The position numbers and the translations under genes are program-made. Source: an uncultured Anaerolineales bacterium (GTDB lineage: Bacteria; Chloroflexota; Anaerolineae; Anaerolineales; Villigracilaceae). From it: a DNA stretch of 23,207 bases. The notes under the pieces were generated by a model, which was not told the DNA's origin, searched no databases, and saw nothing but the letters and a program-made list of their open reading frames with translations. The first letter of the stretch is position 1, and each line of letters opens with the position of its first letter. The stretch is taken from NCBI GenBank assembly GCA_937928015.1, contig CALFXA010000181.1, positions 1-23,207 on the forward strand. The letters are read 5' to 3'. This document shows, piece by piece, positions 14,909 through 22,073 of this stretch.

Positions 14909-16489
14909 TTACAACCGCCGCATCACGCAGACTTCGTACGGATGCAGGACCAGTCCGTTCAGCATGTCAGGCTCGGCGCGGTGCGTGGAGAACAACACCA
15001 GCCAGGTTCCGCCGTGCAGGTCTTGCGGCAGATTCACGCGTGTGGGGCGATTCTTGAAATTCAGTGTCACCAACATGGTCTCGCCATCACTGCGGCGCAG
15101 GTAGGACAGGTGATCCTGCGAGGCGCTGTCCACGGGGATGAACGCGCCGCGCCGCAGGGCGGTGTATTCCTTTCGCAAGTGCAACAATGCACGCGTGAGG
15201 TTCAACACCGACTGGGGATTCACGCGTTGGGCCTCCACGTTGCGTTGGACATAATTGGAATGCACCGGCAGCCACGGCTTGGCCGTCGAGAAGCCCGCAT
15301 TGGTTTCAGCATTCCACTGCATGGGTGAGCGGCAGCCGTCGCGGCCCTTATAGAACGGCCAGTACAACTTACCCGGCGGATCGAGGATTTCGTCGCGTTT
15401 CAACGAAATATCGCGCATGCCCAATTCCTCGCCGTAATAGAGGAAGGGCGTGCCGCGCTGGGTCAGCAGCAGCGCCATCATCACCTTGACGCGCGCATCG
15501 TCCTCGCCGAAGCCGTGACGTGAAGCGGGGCGCGGCACATCATGATTGCTGAGTACATAGGTCGGCCAGATATTGTGTTCGCGGTCCACGCGTTCCCAAT
15601 CGAGGATGCGAGCCAGCAGCCGCACGGGATTGAAGGCCGTGTGGGTAAACTCGAAGTTAAAGGCGGCGTGCAGGCGGTCCGCGCCGGAGTACTGGATGAT
15701 CTTCTCGGGCGTCGAGATGAAGGTCTCACCCACGGCGTAGCGCTCGGGGTAGGAATCCAGCAGGGCGCGCAACTCCTTCAATAACGGGATCATCTCGGGG
15801 CGGTCGGTGTCGTAGATGTGTTTCTGGCGGTCGAAGGGACGGACACCCCAGGCCGAGGGATTGCTGCGGAACTGGTCATCCTTGAAATAGACGTTAAACA
15901 CGTCCAGGCGGAAACCGTCCACGCCGCGCTCGAGCCAGAAGCGCACCACGTCGAGGATGGCCTTGCGCACCTCGGGGTTGCGCCAGTTGACGTCTGGTTG
16001 CTCGGGCAGGAACATGTGATAGTAATACTGGCCGCGCTCAGGCACGAAGGTCCAGGCGGGGCCGCCGAAGACGGCCTGCCAGTTGTTGGGAATCTTGTCC
16101 TGCCAGATGTACCAATCGGCGCGCGGATTGTCGCGCGAGGATTTGGACTCCAGGAACCAGGGATGCTGGTCGGAGGTGTGATTCAGCACCAGGTCGGCGA
16201 TGACGTGGATGCCGCGCTTGTGCGCCTCTTCGACCAGGCGGTCGAAATCGGCCAGGGTGCCAAAGCGCGGGTCCACGTTGCAGTAGTCGCTGATATCGTA
16301 GCCGAAGTCCTTGTCGGGGGTTGGATAGAAGGGCGAGAGCCAGATGGCGTTCACGCCCAGGTCGGCCAGGTAATCCAGATGGTCGGTGATGCCAGGCAGG
16401 TCCCCGATGCCATCTTGATTGCCGTCGGCGAACGAACGCGGATAAATTTGGTATATGACGCCGTCGCGCCACCAGGTGAAATTGTCCAT
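14909..16489 (-). CDS. GH13 alpha-glucosidase (oligo-1,6-glucosidase / trehalose-type family)
   Basis: A 526-residue alpha-amylase superfamily enzyme, cytosolic (no signal peptide), expected to hydrolyse alpha-glucosides such as maltose, isomaltose or sucrose. The opening WWRDGVIYQIYPRSFADGNQ is typical. Conserved regions are DLVLNHTSDQHPWF, GFRLDVFN (nucleophile D196), AVGETF (acid/base E255) and VLSNHD (D317). Length fits the family, and a C-terminal beta domain ends at the stop. The exact substrate cannot be read from sequence. There is no Shine-Dalgarno; TACAAT lies 6 nt before the ATG, indicating a leaderless transcript. A 15-bp palindrome overlaps the -35, suggesting repression by a sugar-responsive regulator that is not encoded in the window. 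Confidence 0.93.
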   Translation of the reverse strand: MDNFTWWRDGVIYQIYPRSFADGNQDGIGDLPGITDHLDYLADLGVNAIWLSPFYPTPDKDFGYDISDYCNVDPRFGTLADFDRLVEEAHKRGIHVIADLVLNHTSDQHPWFLESKSSRDNPRADWYIWQDKIPNNWQAVFGGPAWTFVPERGQYYYHMFLPEQPDVNWRNPEVRKAILDVVRFWLERGVDGFRLDVFNVYFKDDQFRSNPSAWGVRPFDRQKHIYDTDRPEMIPLLKELRALLDSYPERYAVGETFISTPEKIIQYSGADRLHAAFNFEFTHTAFNPVRLLARILDWERVDREHNIWPTYVLSNHDVPRPASRHGFGEDDARVKVMMALLLTQRGTPFLYYGEELGMRDISLKRDEILDPPGKLYWPFYKGRDGCRSPMQWNAETNAGFSTAKPWLPVHSNYVQRNVEAQRVNPQSVLNLTRALLHLRKEYTALRRGAFIPVDSASQDHLSYLRRSDGETMLVTLNFKNRPTRVNLPQDLHGGTWLVLFSTHRAEPDMLNGLVLHPYEVCVMRRL

Positions 16490-16495
16490 ACCACG

Positions 16496-16524
16496 ATTGT
16501 ACCTGAAATCACATCCGTGTCGAA
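16496..16524 (-). promoter_or_regulatory. Leaderless promoter of the alpha-glucosidase gene
   Basis: On the minus strand TTCGAC (16524-16519) and TACAAT (16501-16496) are spaced 17 nt apart, with only 6 nt between TACAAT and the ATG at 16489. Confidence 0.55.
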
Positions 16525-16534
16525 ATCGTTTCGA
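16520..16534. promoter_or_regulatory. Palindromic operator candidate TCGAAA-TCG-TTTCGA
   Basis: A perfect 6-bp inverted repeat with a 3-nt centre overlaps the predicted -35 box of the alpha-glucosidase promoter and lies upstream of the divergent signalling operon. It resembles the palindromic GAAA...TTTC sites of sugar-responsive repressors, though the odd spacing differs from classic LacI-family operators. Confidence 0.45.
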
Positions 16535-16556
16535 TATACGCAGTCCCTTTTAAAAG

Positions 16557-16565
16557 TGTTACAAT
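16557..16565 (+). promoter_or_regulatory. Extended -10 candidate for the signalling operon
   Basis: TGTTACAAT matches an extended -10 (TGn plus TACAAT), 40 nt before the ATG at 16606. A second box, TATCAT (16592-16597), lies 8 nt before the ATG and would give a nearly leaderless transcript. No convincing -35 was found for either. Confidence 0.35.
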
Positions 16566-16605
16566 GCCCGTACCTACAGTTCCACCCTTGCTATCATAGG
16601 CAGAT

Positions 16606-17772
16606 ATGGCGTCTCCCAACGAACGCATTTTGGTCGTGGAAAACGACCCCGACATCAGTGACCTCATCGCCCGACAGGCTCTCAAGCCCCTCGGGTATCA
16701 AGTGTCGATTGTCACGGAAGCCGCTTCCGCCATCCAGGAGGCGATCTTCTCCAGCCCAGACCTGGTCATTGCCAACCTGAACCTGCCTGGCCTGAGCGCC
16801 AAGGACCTGTTGGTGGCTTTCTCAGCCCAGGGCATTACCGCGCCGTTGATCCTCGTGGCCGAAAAAGGCCAGGAAGCGGATGTGATCCAGTCCTTCCGCC
16901 TGGGCGCCAGCGACGTGCTCTTCTGGCCCGCCCGCGATGCAGAGGTTGTGACCGTGGTGGAGCGCGCCCTGCGCCAAACCCGTGAATCCCGCACGCGCCA
17001 GCAACTGGACCAGAAGGTCAAGGGGATGAACGAGGAACTCCAGCGCAAGGTCCAGCAGTTGACCACCATCCTGGGCATCGCCCGCGCGGTGGTCAATATC
17101 ACCAGCCAGCGCCAGTTGTTCGACCGCATCCTGGAAGGCGCGTTGCAGGTGGCCGGGGCCGAGATCGGCTGGCTGATGCTGCGCGACGACAAGAGCCGTC
17201 AATTCCTGCTCACCGCCGACCGCAACCTACCCGAAGGCTGGGCCAAGAAACGCAACCAGCCGCTGGACGACGGCATCAGTTCGTTGGTGGGGCTTTCAGG
17301 CGAGACACTCGTCATGCATGGTCCGCCCCTGCAAAAGTTCAAGGTGGCCGCGCTAGGCAAGTCAGCGGCGGTTATTCCCATCAAAGTACAAACCGAAGTC
17401 ATCGGCCTGCTGATCGTGGTCCGCAGGTTTGATACGGAGATCGGCCGCGAAGAGCAGGCCCTGCTCGAAGCCGTCGCCGATTTCGCCTCCACCTCCATGG
17501 TCAACGCGCGCCTGTTCCGCGCCCTGGAACAATCCGCTGAGGCTGCCCGCGAAAGCGAGAAGCGTCAGAATGCAGCGCTGGAAAACATGCGCGCAGCCGT
17601 GGCGAAGGAACTCCAGGCGGCTGGGTATCCGCTCAACCTGGTGCTGACCGAAATGCCCGGGTCGCTCAACAACGAACAAAAACAGGCGCTGCTTTCCGTC
17701 CAGGATGCCGTCAACCGCCTGGCCCGCGCCTCCGAAAAGTCTCCCACCCAACCCAAGAATCCCGTAGCCTGA
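16606..17772 (+). CDS. Pseudo-receiver / GAF domain protein
   Basis: A 388-residue soluble signalling protein. Residues 6-125 form a response-regulator receiver fold (ILVVENDPDISDLIARQ, then GASDVLFWPARD). The phosphoacceptor aspartate is replaced by asparagine (N57 in DLVIANLNLPG), the acidic pair is E12/N13, and the conserved lysine position is W107. Phosphorylation in the usual way is therefore not expected. A helical linker with coiled-coil character (about 125-155) leads to a GAF domain (about 155-310), then a charged helical tail. There is no DNA-binding or enzymatic output domain. It is separated by 5 nt from a histidine kinase gene that also has a degenerate receiver, so the two probably act together, perhaps by direct contact. 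No clear Shine-Dalgarno. Confidence 0.88.
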   Translation: MASPNERILVVENDPDISDLIARQALKPLGYQVSIVTEAASAIQEAIFSSPDLVIANLNLPGLSAKDLLVAFSAQGITAPLILVAEKGQEADVIQSFRLGASDVLFWPARDAEVVTVVERALRQTRESRTRQQLDQKVKGMNEELQRKVQQLTTILGIARAVVNITSQRQLFDRILEGALQVAGAEIGWLMLRDDKSRQFLLTADRNLPEGWAKKRNQPLDDGISSLVGLSGETLVMHGPPLQKFKVAALGKSAAVIPIKVQTEVIGLLIVVRRFDTEIGREEQALLEAVADFASTSMVNARLFRALEQSAEAARESEKRQNAALENMRAAVAKELQAAGYPLNLVLTEMPGSLNNEQKQALLSVQDAVNRLARASEKSPTQPKNPVA

Positions 17773-17777
17773 CCCGA

Positions 17778-19226
17778 ATGGCAAAACCCGACCTTCTCCT
17801 CCTGGTCCTCGACGACTCTCCCACCCTGCAATTGACCGGGCGTGCTTTGCGTGCGGCCGGGTATGAGTTGGCCGTCGTGCAGGATATCGAGTCGATGCAG
17901 AAGGCCTTGCAGGAATCCAGCCCGGCGCTGGTGCTGGTCGGGGAGACCTTCGCGGGCAAGAGCGGATTGAAGCTCGCCGAGAGTATGCTGGACCGTTTCC
18001 CCACCCTGCCCATCCTGCTCTTCGCCGAGCACGACACGACCGGGCTGGCCAAGGAAGTGCTGAGGATGGGATTGAGCGGCTACCTCTATCCGCCCCTGCG
18101 CATAGAAGACATCGTGACGGCGGTCAATCGCAGCATGGAACGCGCCCACCATCTTGGCGATTGGATGCGCCGCGAAGTCAAGATGACCACCGCCTCGCTG
18201 GAAAAACGCGCCCAGTTGTCGGAGTCCGAGCGCAATCGCTATGAGACCATCTTTGCCAACATCCAGGACAGCGTCATCGTGCTGGACAGCCGCCATAACA
18301 TCGTGATCCTGAACCCTTCCGTCCGCGAGACCTTCGGCCTGGGTGACCAGGACCTGAAGGGCAGGCCGTTGCTGGAGGTCATCACCCAACCCGACGTCCG
18401 CGCCCTGCTCACCCGCTCGGCAGAGGGGCCGGTCAAATATCACGAGATCACCCTGGATAACGGCCAGGTGATGAACGCTCAGTTCACGCCCATTCCAGGC
18501 GTCGGGTCGGCCATCACCATGCAGGACATTTCCTATCTCAAGGATTTGGACCGCATGAAGAGCGACTTCGTCCATACGGTCTCGCACGACCTGCGCTCCC
18601 CGCTGACGGCCCTGCTGGGCTACGCCGAGTTGATCGACCGCATCGGCCCGCTCAACGAACAGCAAAAGGAATTCCTGCACCGCATGCAGGCCAGCGTCCA
18701 GCACATCACCAGTCTGGTCAACGACCTACTCGACCTGGAGCGCATCGAGGCGGGTTTCGACACACGCCGCGAAGCGGTGTCCATCGATGGCATCCTCAAG
18801 TTCACCATCGACACCTTCGAGGGGCAGGCCGTCACCAAGAAAGTCGACCTGAAGTTCGACGTGGCCCCGGGCATGCCGACCGTACGTGCCAACCCCATCC
18901 GCATCCGCCAACTACTCGACAACCTGGTGGGCAATGCCATCAAGTACACTCCTTCCGGCGGCAGTGTGCAGATCAAGGTGGCCGCGCGCGATCAGCAGAT
19001 CATCCTCGAAGTGACCGACACCGGCCCCGGCATCCCGCAGAACGAGCAGGGTCGCATCTTCGACAAGTTCTATCGCGCCACAAACGTCCCCGATGGAACG
19101 CAAGGTTCGGGCCTGGGCCTAGCCATCGTCAAATCCATCGTGGAGAATCACCACGGGCGCATCTGGGTGGAATCGGTGCAGGGAAAAGGTTCGTCTTTCT
19201 TTGTAGTCCTTCCCTCACAGGAATAA
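17778..19226 (+). CDS. Sensor histidine kinase with N-terminal pseudo-receiver and PAS domain
   Basis: A 482-residue soluble kinase. The order is receiver-like domain (about 5-120), helical linker, PAS domain (about 152-255), dimerisation/phosphoacceptor domain with SDFVHTVSHDLRSPLTALLG (H270) and HATPase domain with N-box DNLVGNAIKYTP (381-392), G1 DTGPGIP (414-420) and G2 GSGLGLAI (443-450). The kinase core looks intact. In the receiver the aspartate pair D12/D13 is kept, but the phosphoacceptor position is G55 (ALVLVGETF) and the lysine position is proline (GYLYPPL), so it should not accept phosphate. There are no membrane segments; the input is probably cytosolic, through PAS or the pseudo-receiver. 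No cognate response regulator with an intact aspartate is encoded in the window. A strong terminator follows. Confidence 0.92.
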   Translation: MAKPDLLLLVLDDSPTLQLTGRALRAAGYELAVVQDIESMQKALQESSPALVLVGETFAGKSGLKLAESMLDRFPTLPILLFAEHDTTGLAKEVLRMGLSGYLYPPLRIEDIVTAVNRSMERAHHLGDWMRREVKMTTASLEKRAQLSESERNRYETIFANIQDSVIVLDSRHNIVILNPSVRETFGLGDQDLKGRPLLEVITQPDVRALLTRSAEGPVKYHEITLDNGQVMNAQFTPIPGVGSAITMQDISYLKDLDRMKSDFVHTVSHDLRSPLTALLGYAELIDRIGPLNEQQKEFLHRMQASVQHITSLVNDLLDLERIEAGFDTRREAVSIDGILKFTIDTFEGQAVTKKVDLKFDVAPGMPTVRANPIRIRQLLDNLVGNAIKYTPSGGSVQIKVAARDQQIILEVTDTGPGIPQNEQGRIFDKFYRATNVPDGTQGSGLGLAIVKSIVENHHGRIWVESVQGKGSSFFVVLPSQE

Positions 19227-19244
19227 AAAAACGAGCTTAGAATC

Positions 19245-19275
19245 AAAAAAACGCGTCCAAGTGGACGCGTTTTTT
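19245..19275. terminator. Bidirectional rho-independent terminator after the kinase operon
   Basis: An A-tract, an 8-bp stem ACGCGTCC/GGACGCGT with AAGT loop (19251-19270), then TTTTT. Both flanks are homopolymeric, so it can act in both directions. Confidence 0.88.
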
Positions 19276-19285
19276 GACTTAAAAT

Positions 19286-19315
19286 GCCGACACCGGGGGA
19301 GGACCCGGCGTCGGC
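19286..19315. other. Second GC-rich hairpin
   Basis: GCCGAC-a-CCGGG pairs with CCCGG-c-GTCGGC around the 6-nt loop GGAGGA (one mismatch). It lies 15 nt after the kinase terminator and is followed by TTTCG, then by the strong ribosome-binding site of a possible small ORF. It may be a back-up terminator or part of a structured RNA. Confidence 0.6.
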
Positions 19316-19335
19316 TTTCGCCAAAGGAGGAGACA

Positions 19336-19422
19336 GTGAGGAGCATTTGGAGGTGTCTTTGTTCCGTCTCCACCCTTATGATACATCACCTGCCGATTCC
19401 TACATATTTCCAAATGTCATAG
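19336..19422 (+). CDS. Possible 28-codon small ORF with strong ribosome-binding site
   Basis: AAAGGAGG (19323-19330) lies 5 nt before a GTG that opens a 28-codon frame (MRSIWRCLCSVSTLMIHHLP, then eight more residues) ending with TAG at 19420. The ribosome-binding site is among the best in the window. The peptide has two cysteines and two adjacent histidines and matches nothing I know. GGAGAC (19329-19334) can pair with GTCTCC (19366-19371), which would partly hide the binding site. The stretch could therefore instead be a structured RNA or chance. It lies after two hairpins with no obvious promoter of its own, so translation is doubtful. Confidence 0.3.
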   Translation: MRSIWRCLCSVSTLMIHHLPIPTYFQMS

Positions 19423-19439
19423 TTTGCTCGTGATATTAT

Positions 19440-19859
19440 TCACAATTTAAGACTAGAGAGGAAACCCCGGATACAGGCAATCCCCTCGTCCACGCCTGGG
19501 TAGAATTTCACCCACAGAAGCGGATGCTGATTCCCCGTGATCATCTTCGAGACCTTGCGTCCCTCGCGGGCCAGACAGAGCACGGGTTTCCCCGAGGCCA
19601 GGGCGTAGCCGATCTCGTAGCCGACCCCGTGTGACGGCACGCTGACCTCGGCGATCAACGCGTCACAGCCGCGAATCCAGGCGGTGTCGCGCTCGTAGAC
19701 GAAGACTGGCTCAAGGACGGCTTCGTCCGTCACGTCGGGCTGGGCCAACCCGAAGGTGGGAATCTCGTGGCCGTCCGCGGCCAGGGCGGAGACAAAGGCC
19801 TGGTAAACGGATTCAAATTCCCGTCCACCGGTGATGGAGCAGGCAAAGTAGATGTTCAT
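19440..19859 (-). CDS. 2'-deoxynucleoside 5'-phosphate N-hydrolase-like protein (DNPH1/Rcl family)
   Basis: A 139-residue member of the nucleoside deoxyribosyltransferase superfamily. The glycine-rich start IYFACSITGGRE and the segment DALIAEVSVPSHGVGYEIGYA, with the likely catalytic E82, resemble mammalian DNPH1/Rcl, which cleaves the N-glycosidic bond of deoxynucleoside 5'-monophosphates; VYERDTAWI also matches. A deoxyribosyl transferase activity is the alternative. The start codon overlaps the stop of the upstream gene in an ATGA arrangement, so it is translationally coupled and is the last gene of the ssb operon. No terminator hairpin was found immediately downstream on its own strand, but the bidirectional one at 19245-19275 could serve. 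Confidence 0.85.
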   Translation of the reverse strand: MNIYFACSITGGREFESVYQAFVSALAADGHEIPTFGLAQPDVTDEAVLEPVFVYERDTAWIRGCDALIAEVSVPSHGVGYEIGYALASGKPVLCLAREGRKVSKMITGNQHPLLWVKFYPGVDEGIACIRGFLSSLKL

Positions 19860-20473
19860 TTCTGGGGTAATCGTGAGAGGATGGAACGATCCGTCTTTTT
19901 GCGCGGGACATCCTGCCCGCCCCCGGTGCGCATGGTTTCCAATTCGGTGCTGAAATGCATCCAGTCATCCACAAGAAAGACAAAGTGCGGGGTCTTGTCC
20001 TTGAAAAAGAACGGCGACAGGAAAAGGCGCAGGACCGTCTGCGAGATGGGATACCCCGTCAACTCCACCACGACGGCGGTCTTGCGGGCCAGCGGCTCGA
20101 TAATCTCCCGCCGCCAACTGGATATACCCTTCCGTGGGAACAACCCTTCCATGGTGGCGGAGGTGGCGCGGCGCAGGCGTTTATAGGAAATGTTCAAACG
20201 CAGGAAGGGCGTGACCAGCCGCAGGTGATCGGGGTTGGGCTGCACGTAGGCAGACTTGCGCAGGGTGAAGAGGAACAGAGTGACGACCAACACAAACCCG
20301 CCCACGCTGGACAGTGTCAACCACTGCCAATCGTAGACGGGTTCGGGATAATACATGCGAACTGCCCAGGCCAGACCGAAGAGTCCCAAGGCCAATGCAA
20401 AGGTGGCGGGCCACCAGCGGTCCATCATACGGGTGTAGATCACCAACGGATAACGGCGGCCCGAACGCGCCAT
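19856..20473 (-). CDS. Membrane protein with PH-like domain
   Basis: A 205-residue protein with two membrane spans (about residues 20-40 and 50-71) followed by a soluble domain (about 72-205). The segment YVQPNPDHLRLVTPFLRLNI resembles the start of bacterial PH-like domains, and the rest looks beta-rich with hydrophobic strands (AVVVELTGY, HFVFLVDDW). GAGG lies 7 nt before the ATG within the end of the translin gene, and the gene-to-gene gap is 2 nt. It is thus part of the ssb operon. It could anchor the products of its neighbours to the membrane, but that is inference from position. The family is otherwise unrecognised. Confidence 0.8.
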   Translation of the reverse strand: MARSGRRYPLVIYTRMMDRWWPATFALALGLFGLAWAVRMYYPEPVYDWQWLTLSSVGGFVLVVTLFLFTLRKSAYVQPNPDHLRLVTPFLRLNISYKRLRRATSATMEGLFPRKGISSWRREIIEPLARKTAVVVELTGYPISQTVLRLFLSPFFFKDKTPHFVFLVDDWMHFSTELETMRTGGGQDVPRKKTDRSILSRLPQK

Positions 20474-20475
20474 GC

Positions 20476-21153
20476 CTATTCCTCGTTATCTTGGGTGAAG
20501 GAACTGGACCCTTCGGCCTGTTCGCCGTTAAACTGGGTGAGCAGTTTGCCGATGGCCTGTTCCAGATGCTGACCGCGCAGGCTGAAGGTGATGTCGCCGC
20601 GAGTCTTCTCGATGATGCCGCGCGCCAGGTCGGTCTGACGGCGCAGGCCGTTGGTGATGGCGTCAGGGTAGTCGATGGTGACCAGCACCGAGTAGATGTC
20701 GTCCATGATGCCCAACAGGCGCTCCGCTTCGGCGGAATAGCCGTGGCGCAGGATGTCGAGCGTGCGGCGGCGAAGTTCGCCCACCACCTCGGCCAGGCCG
20801 TTCAGGTAGGTGGCCTCGGCCACGTTCAATTCCTGCGGCGTGACCAGCGGCTGGCCCTGGATCAGGGCACAGGTCACGTTGGCCTCGACGAACTCTTTGA
20901 GCGCGTCCTGGGTGTACCCGGCGTAAAACAGGTCGGGATACTGTGCCAGGCTGGAGCGCAAATCGTCGGCCAGGGCGCGCGCCTCGGCCAATTGCGCGGT
21001 CATCGTTTCGGTGTCGCTGCGATGCACGGCGCGGATGGACAACGAGCAGGCGCGAGTCAACTGGCGCGCGGTGGCCAGGGCCTTATCACGCGCGGCGGTG
21101 CGGGCATCAAAGGTCTGGCGAATCTGTTCGGCAATGGTTTCGAGTTTTTGCAC
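20476..21153 (-). CDS. Translin family nucleic-acid-binding protein
   Basis: A 225-residue, almost entirely helical protein matching the translin/TRAX family (COG2178-like). Diagnostic stretches are a helical N-terminus, ALKEFVEA (84-91), TYLNGLAEVVGELRRRTLD (GELRR at 125-129), a MDDIYSVLVTIDYPDAITNG segment and LRRQTDLARGIIEKTRGDIT. Translins form ring- or basket-shaped oligomers that bind single-stranded RNA or DNA, and TRAX members can be ribonucleases through acidic residues. E87 and E90 in EFVE are candidates here, but I cannot confirm a catalytic set. The start is GTG at 21153, 4 nt after the DUF3467 stop, with no clear Shine-Dalgarno, so translation is probably coupled. Confidence 0.88.
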   Translation of the reverse strand: MQKLETIAEQIRQTFDARTAARDKALATARQLTRACSLSIRAVHRSDTETMTAQLAEARALADDLRSSLAQYPDLFYAGYTQDALKEFVEANVTCALIQGQPLVTPQELNVAEATYLNGLAEVVGELRRRTLDILRHGYSAEAERLLGIMDDIYSVLVTIDYPDAITNGLRRQTDLARGIIEKTRGDITFSLRGQHLEQAIGKLLTQFNGEQAEGSSSFTQDNEE

Positions 21154-21157
21154 GGGG

Positions 21158-21487
21158 TTACTCAGTGGTGGGTGGTTCGGGAGGATGCGGCGGGCGGAAG
21201 AGACTCTCGGCCAGCGAGGAATTACCCGGCACGGTGATCTCTCCGAAGGCGGCCTCGTAGCGGGCCACGTTCTCGGCCAGCGCGCGCAAAAACAACTTGG
21301 CGCTGAGCGGCGCCATCAACACGCGCGCCGTGACCTTGGCCTGAGTTTCGCCGGGCAGCAGGTGGGCGAAGTCGATCACCAGGTCTGCGGGAGAGTGCGA
21401 GATGCGCGCCAGATTGGCGTAGACAGGCTCGAAGTCCGCGGGGATGACCAGGCTGGGCCCGGCAGGTGGTTTGGGCGGGGTGGTCAT
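21158..21487 (-). CDS. DUF3467 family protein
   Basis: A 109-residue protein of the DUF3467 family, recognised by YANLARISHSPADLVIDFAH, RVLMAPLSAKLFLRALAENV and a final YEAAFGEI. The function of this family is unknown. N- and C-termini are proline-rich and probably disordered. It lies 6 nt after ssb and 4 nt before the translin gene, all on the minus strand, so a role linked to single-stranded nucleic acid is a reasonable guess. Confidence 0.88.
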   Translation of the reverse strand: MTTPPKPPAGPSLVIPADFEPVYANLARISHSPADLVIDFAHLLPGETQAKVTARVLMAPLSAKLFLRALAENVARYEAAFGEITVPGNSSLAESLFRPPHPPEPPTTE

Positions 21488-21493
21488 GGCGGC

Positions 21494-21919
21494 CTAGAAT
21501 GGGATGTCGTCTTCGGGCGGCATCTCGGCCATGCCCATATCGCCGCCGGCCACGGGTCCGCCCTCGCCCTCGCCACGGGAGGAGAGGAAACGCACAGTGG
21601 AGGCCGTCACCTCGAAGGAGGCGCCCGCCGTCCCATCCTGCTTGGACCAGATGCGCGGTCCGCCGGTGTTCTTGTCGGGGGTCAGGCGGCCTTCGATCAG
21701 CACCTTCGAGCCCTTGCGCAGATATTGGTTACAGATCTCAGCTTGCTTGCCCCAGGCCGAAACGCGGAACCAGATGGTCTCCTTCACTTGCTCGCCGTTC
21801 GAGGCCGTGTACTGGCGGTTGGTGGCGACCGAGAATGATGTGACCGCCTGGCCCGAAGGCGTATAGCGCATTTCAGGGTCCTTGCCGACATTGCCGACGA
21901 TGATCAGGGTGTGGTACAT
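21494..21919 (-). CDS. ssb: Single-stranded DNA-binding protein
   Basis: A 141-residue SSB with a complete OB fold (residues 1-112: YHTLIIVGNVGKDPEMRYTP, VTSFSVATNRQY, TIWFRVSAWGKQAE, GSKVLIEGRL), a glycine-rich linker and the acidic C-terminal tip EDDIPF that binds partner repair and replication proteins. It protects single-stranded DNA in replication and repair. I chose the ATG at 21919 because the OB fold begins there and GAGGAG lies upstream. The spacer between GGAG and ATG is 11 nt and contains eight consecutive C. It is the first gene of a five-gene operon. An ATG in frame at 22060 is unsupported because it would cross the leader hairpin. Confidence 0.95.
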   Translation of the reverse strand: MYHTLIIVGNVGKDPEMRYTPSGQAVTSFSVATNRQYTASNGEQVKETIWFRVSAWGKQAEICNQYLRKGSKVLIEGRLTPDKNTGGPRIWSKQDGTAGASFEVTASTVRFLSSRGEGEGGPVAGGDMGMAEMPPEDDIPF

Positions 21920-21948
21920 GGGGGGGGAATCTCCTCTCGTGTATAGGG

Positions 21949-21969
21949 AACGCCGCATTGCGCGGCGTT
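21949..21969. promoter_or_regulatory. Hairpin in the ssb leader
   Basis: A perfect 8-bp stem AACGCCGC/GCGGCGTT with a 5-nt loop, 30 nt upstream of the ssb start. A minus-strand TACAAT (21988-21983) upstream of it could be the -10 box, in which case the hairpin lies in the ssb 5' untranslated region. Read on the plus strand it lies 104 nt before the cytochrome gene and could also terminate incoming transcription. Confidence 0.5.
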
Positions 21970-22073
21970 TTGAATTTCCACTATTGTACACTACTTCGAT
22001 ATTCATGCGGACCATGCCGCGTAAGAATCGCGGCAACGGGTTTGTCTGTGCGGTAACCAAACGGAGGTGCGAT

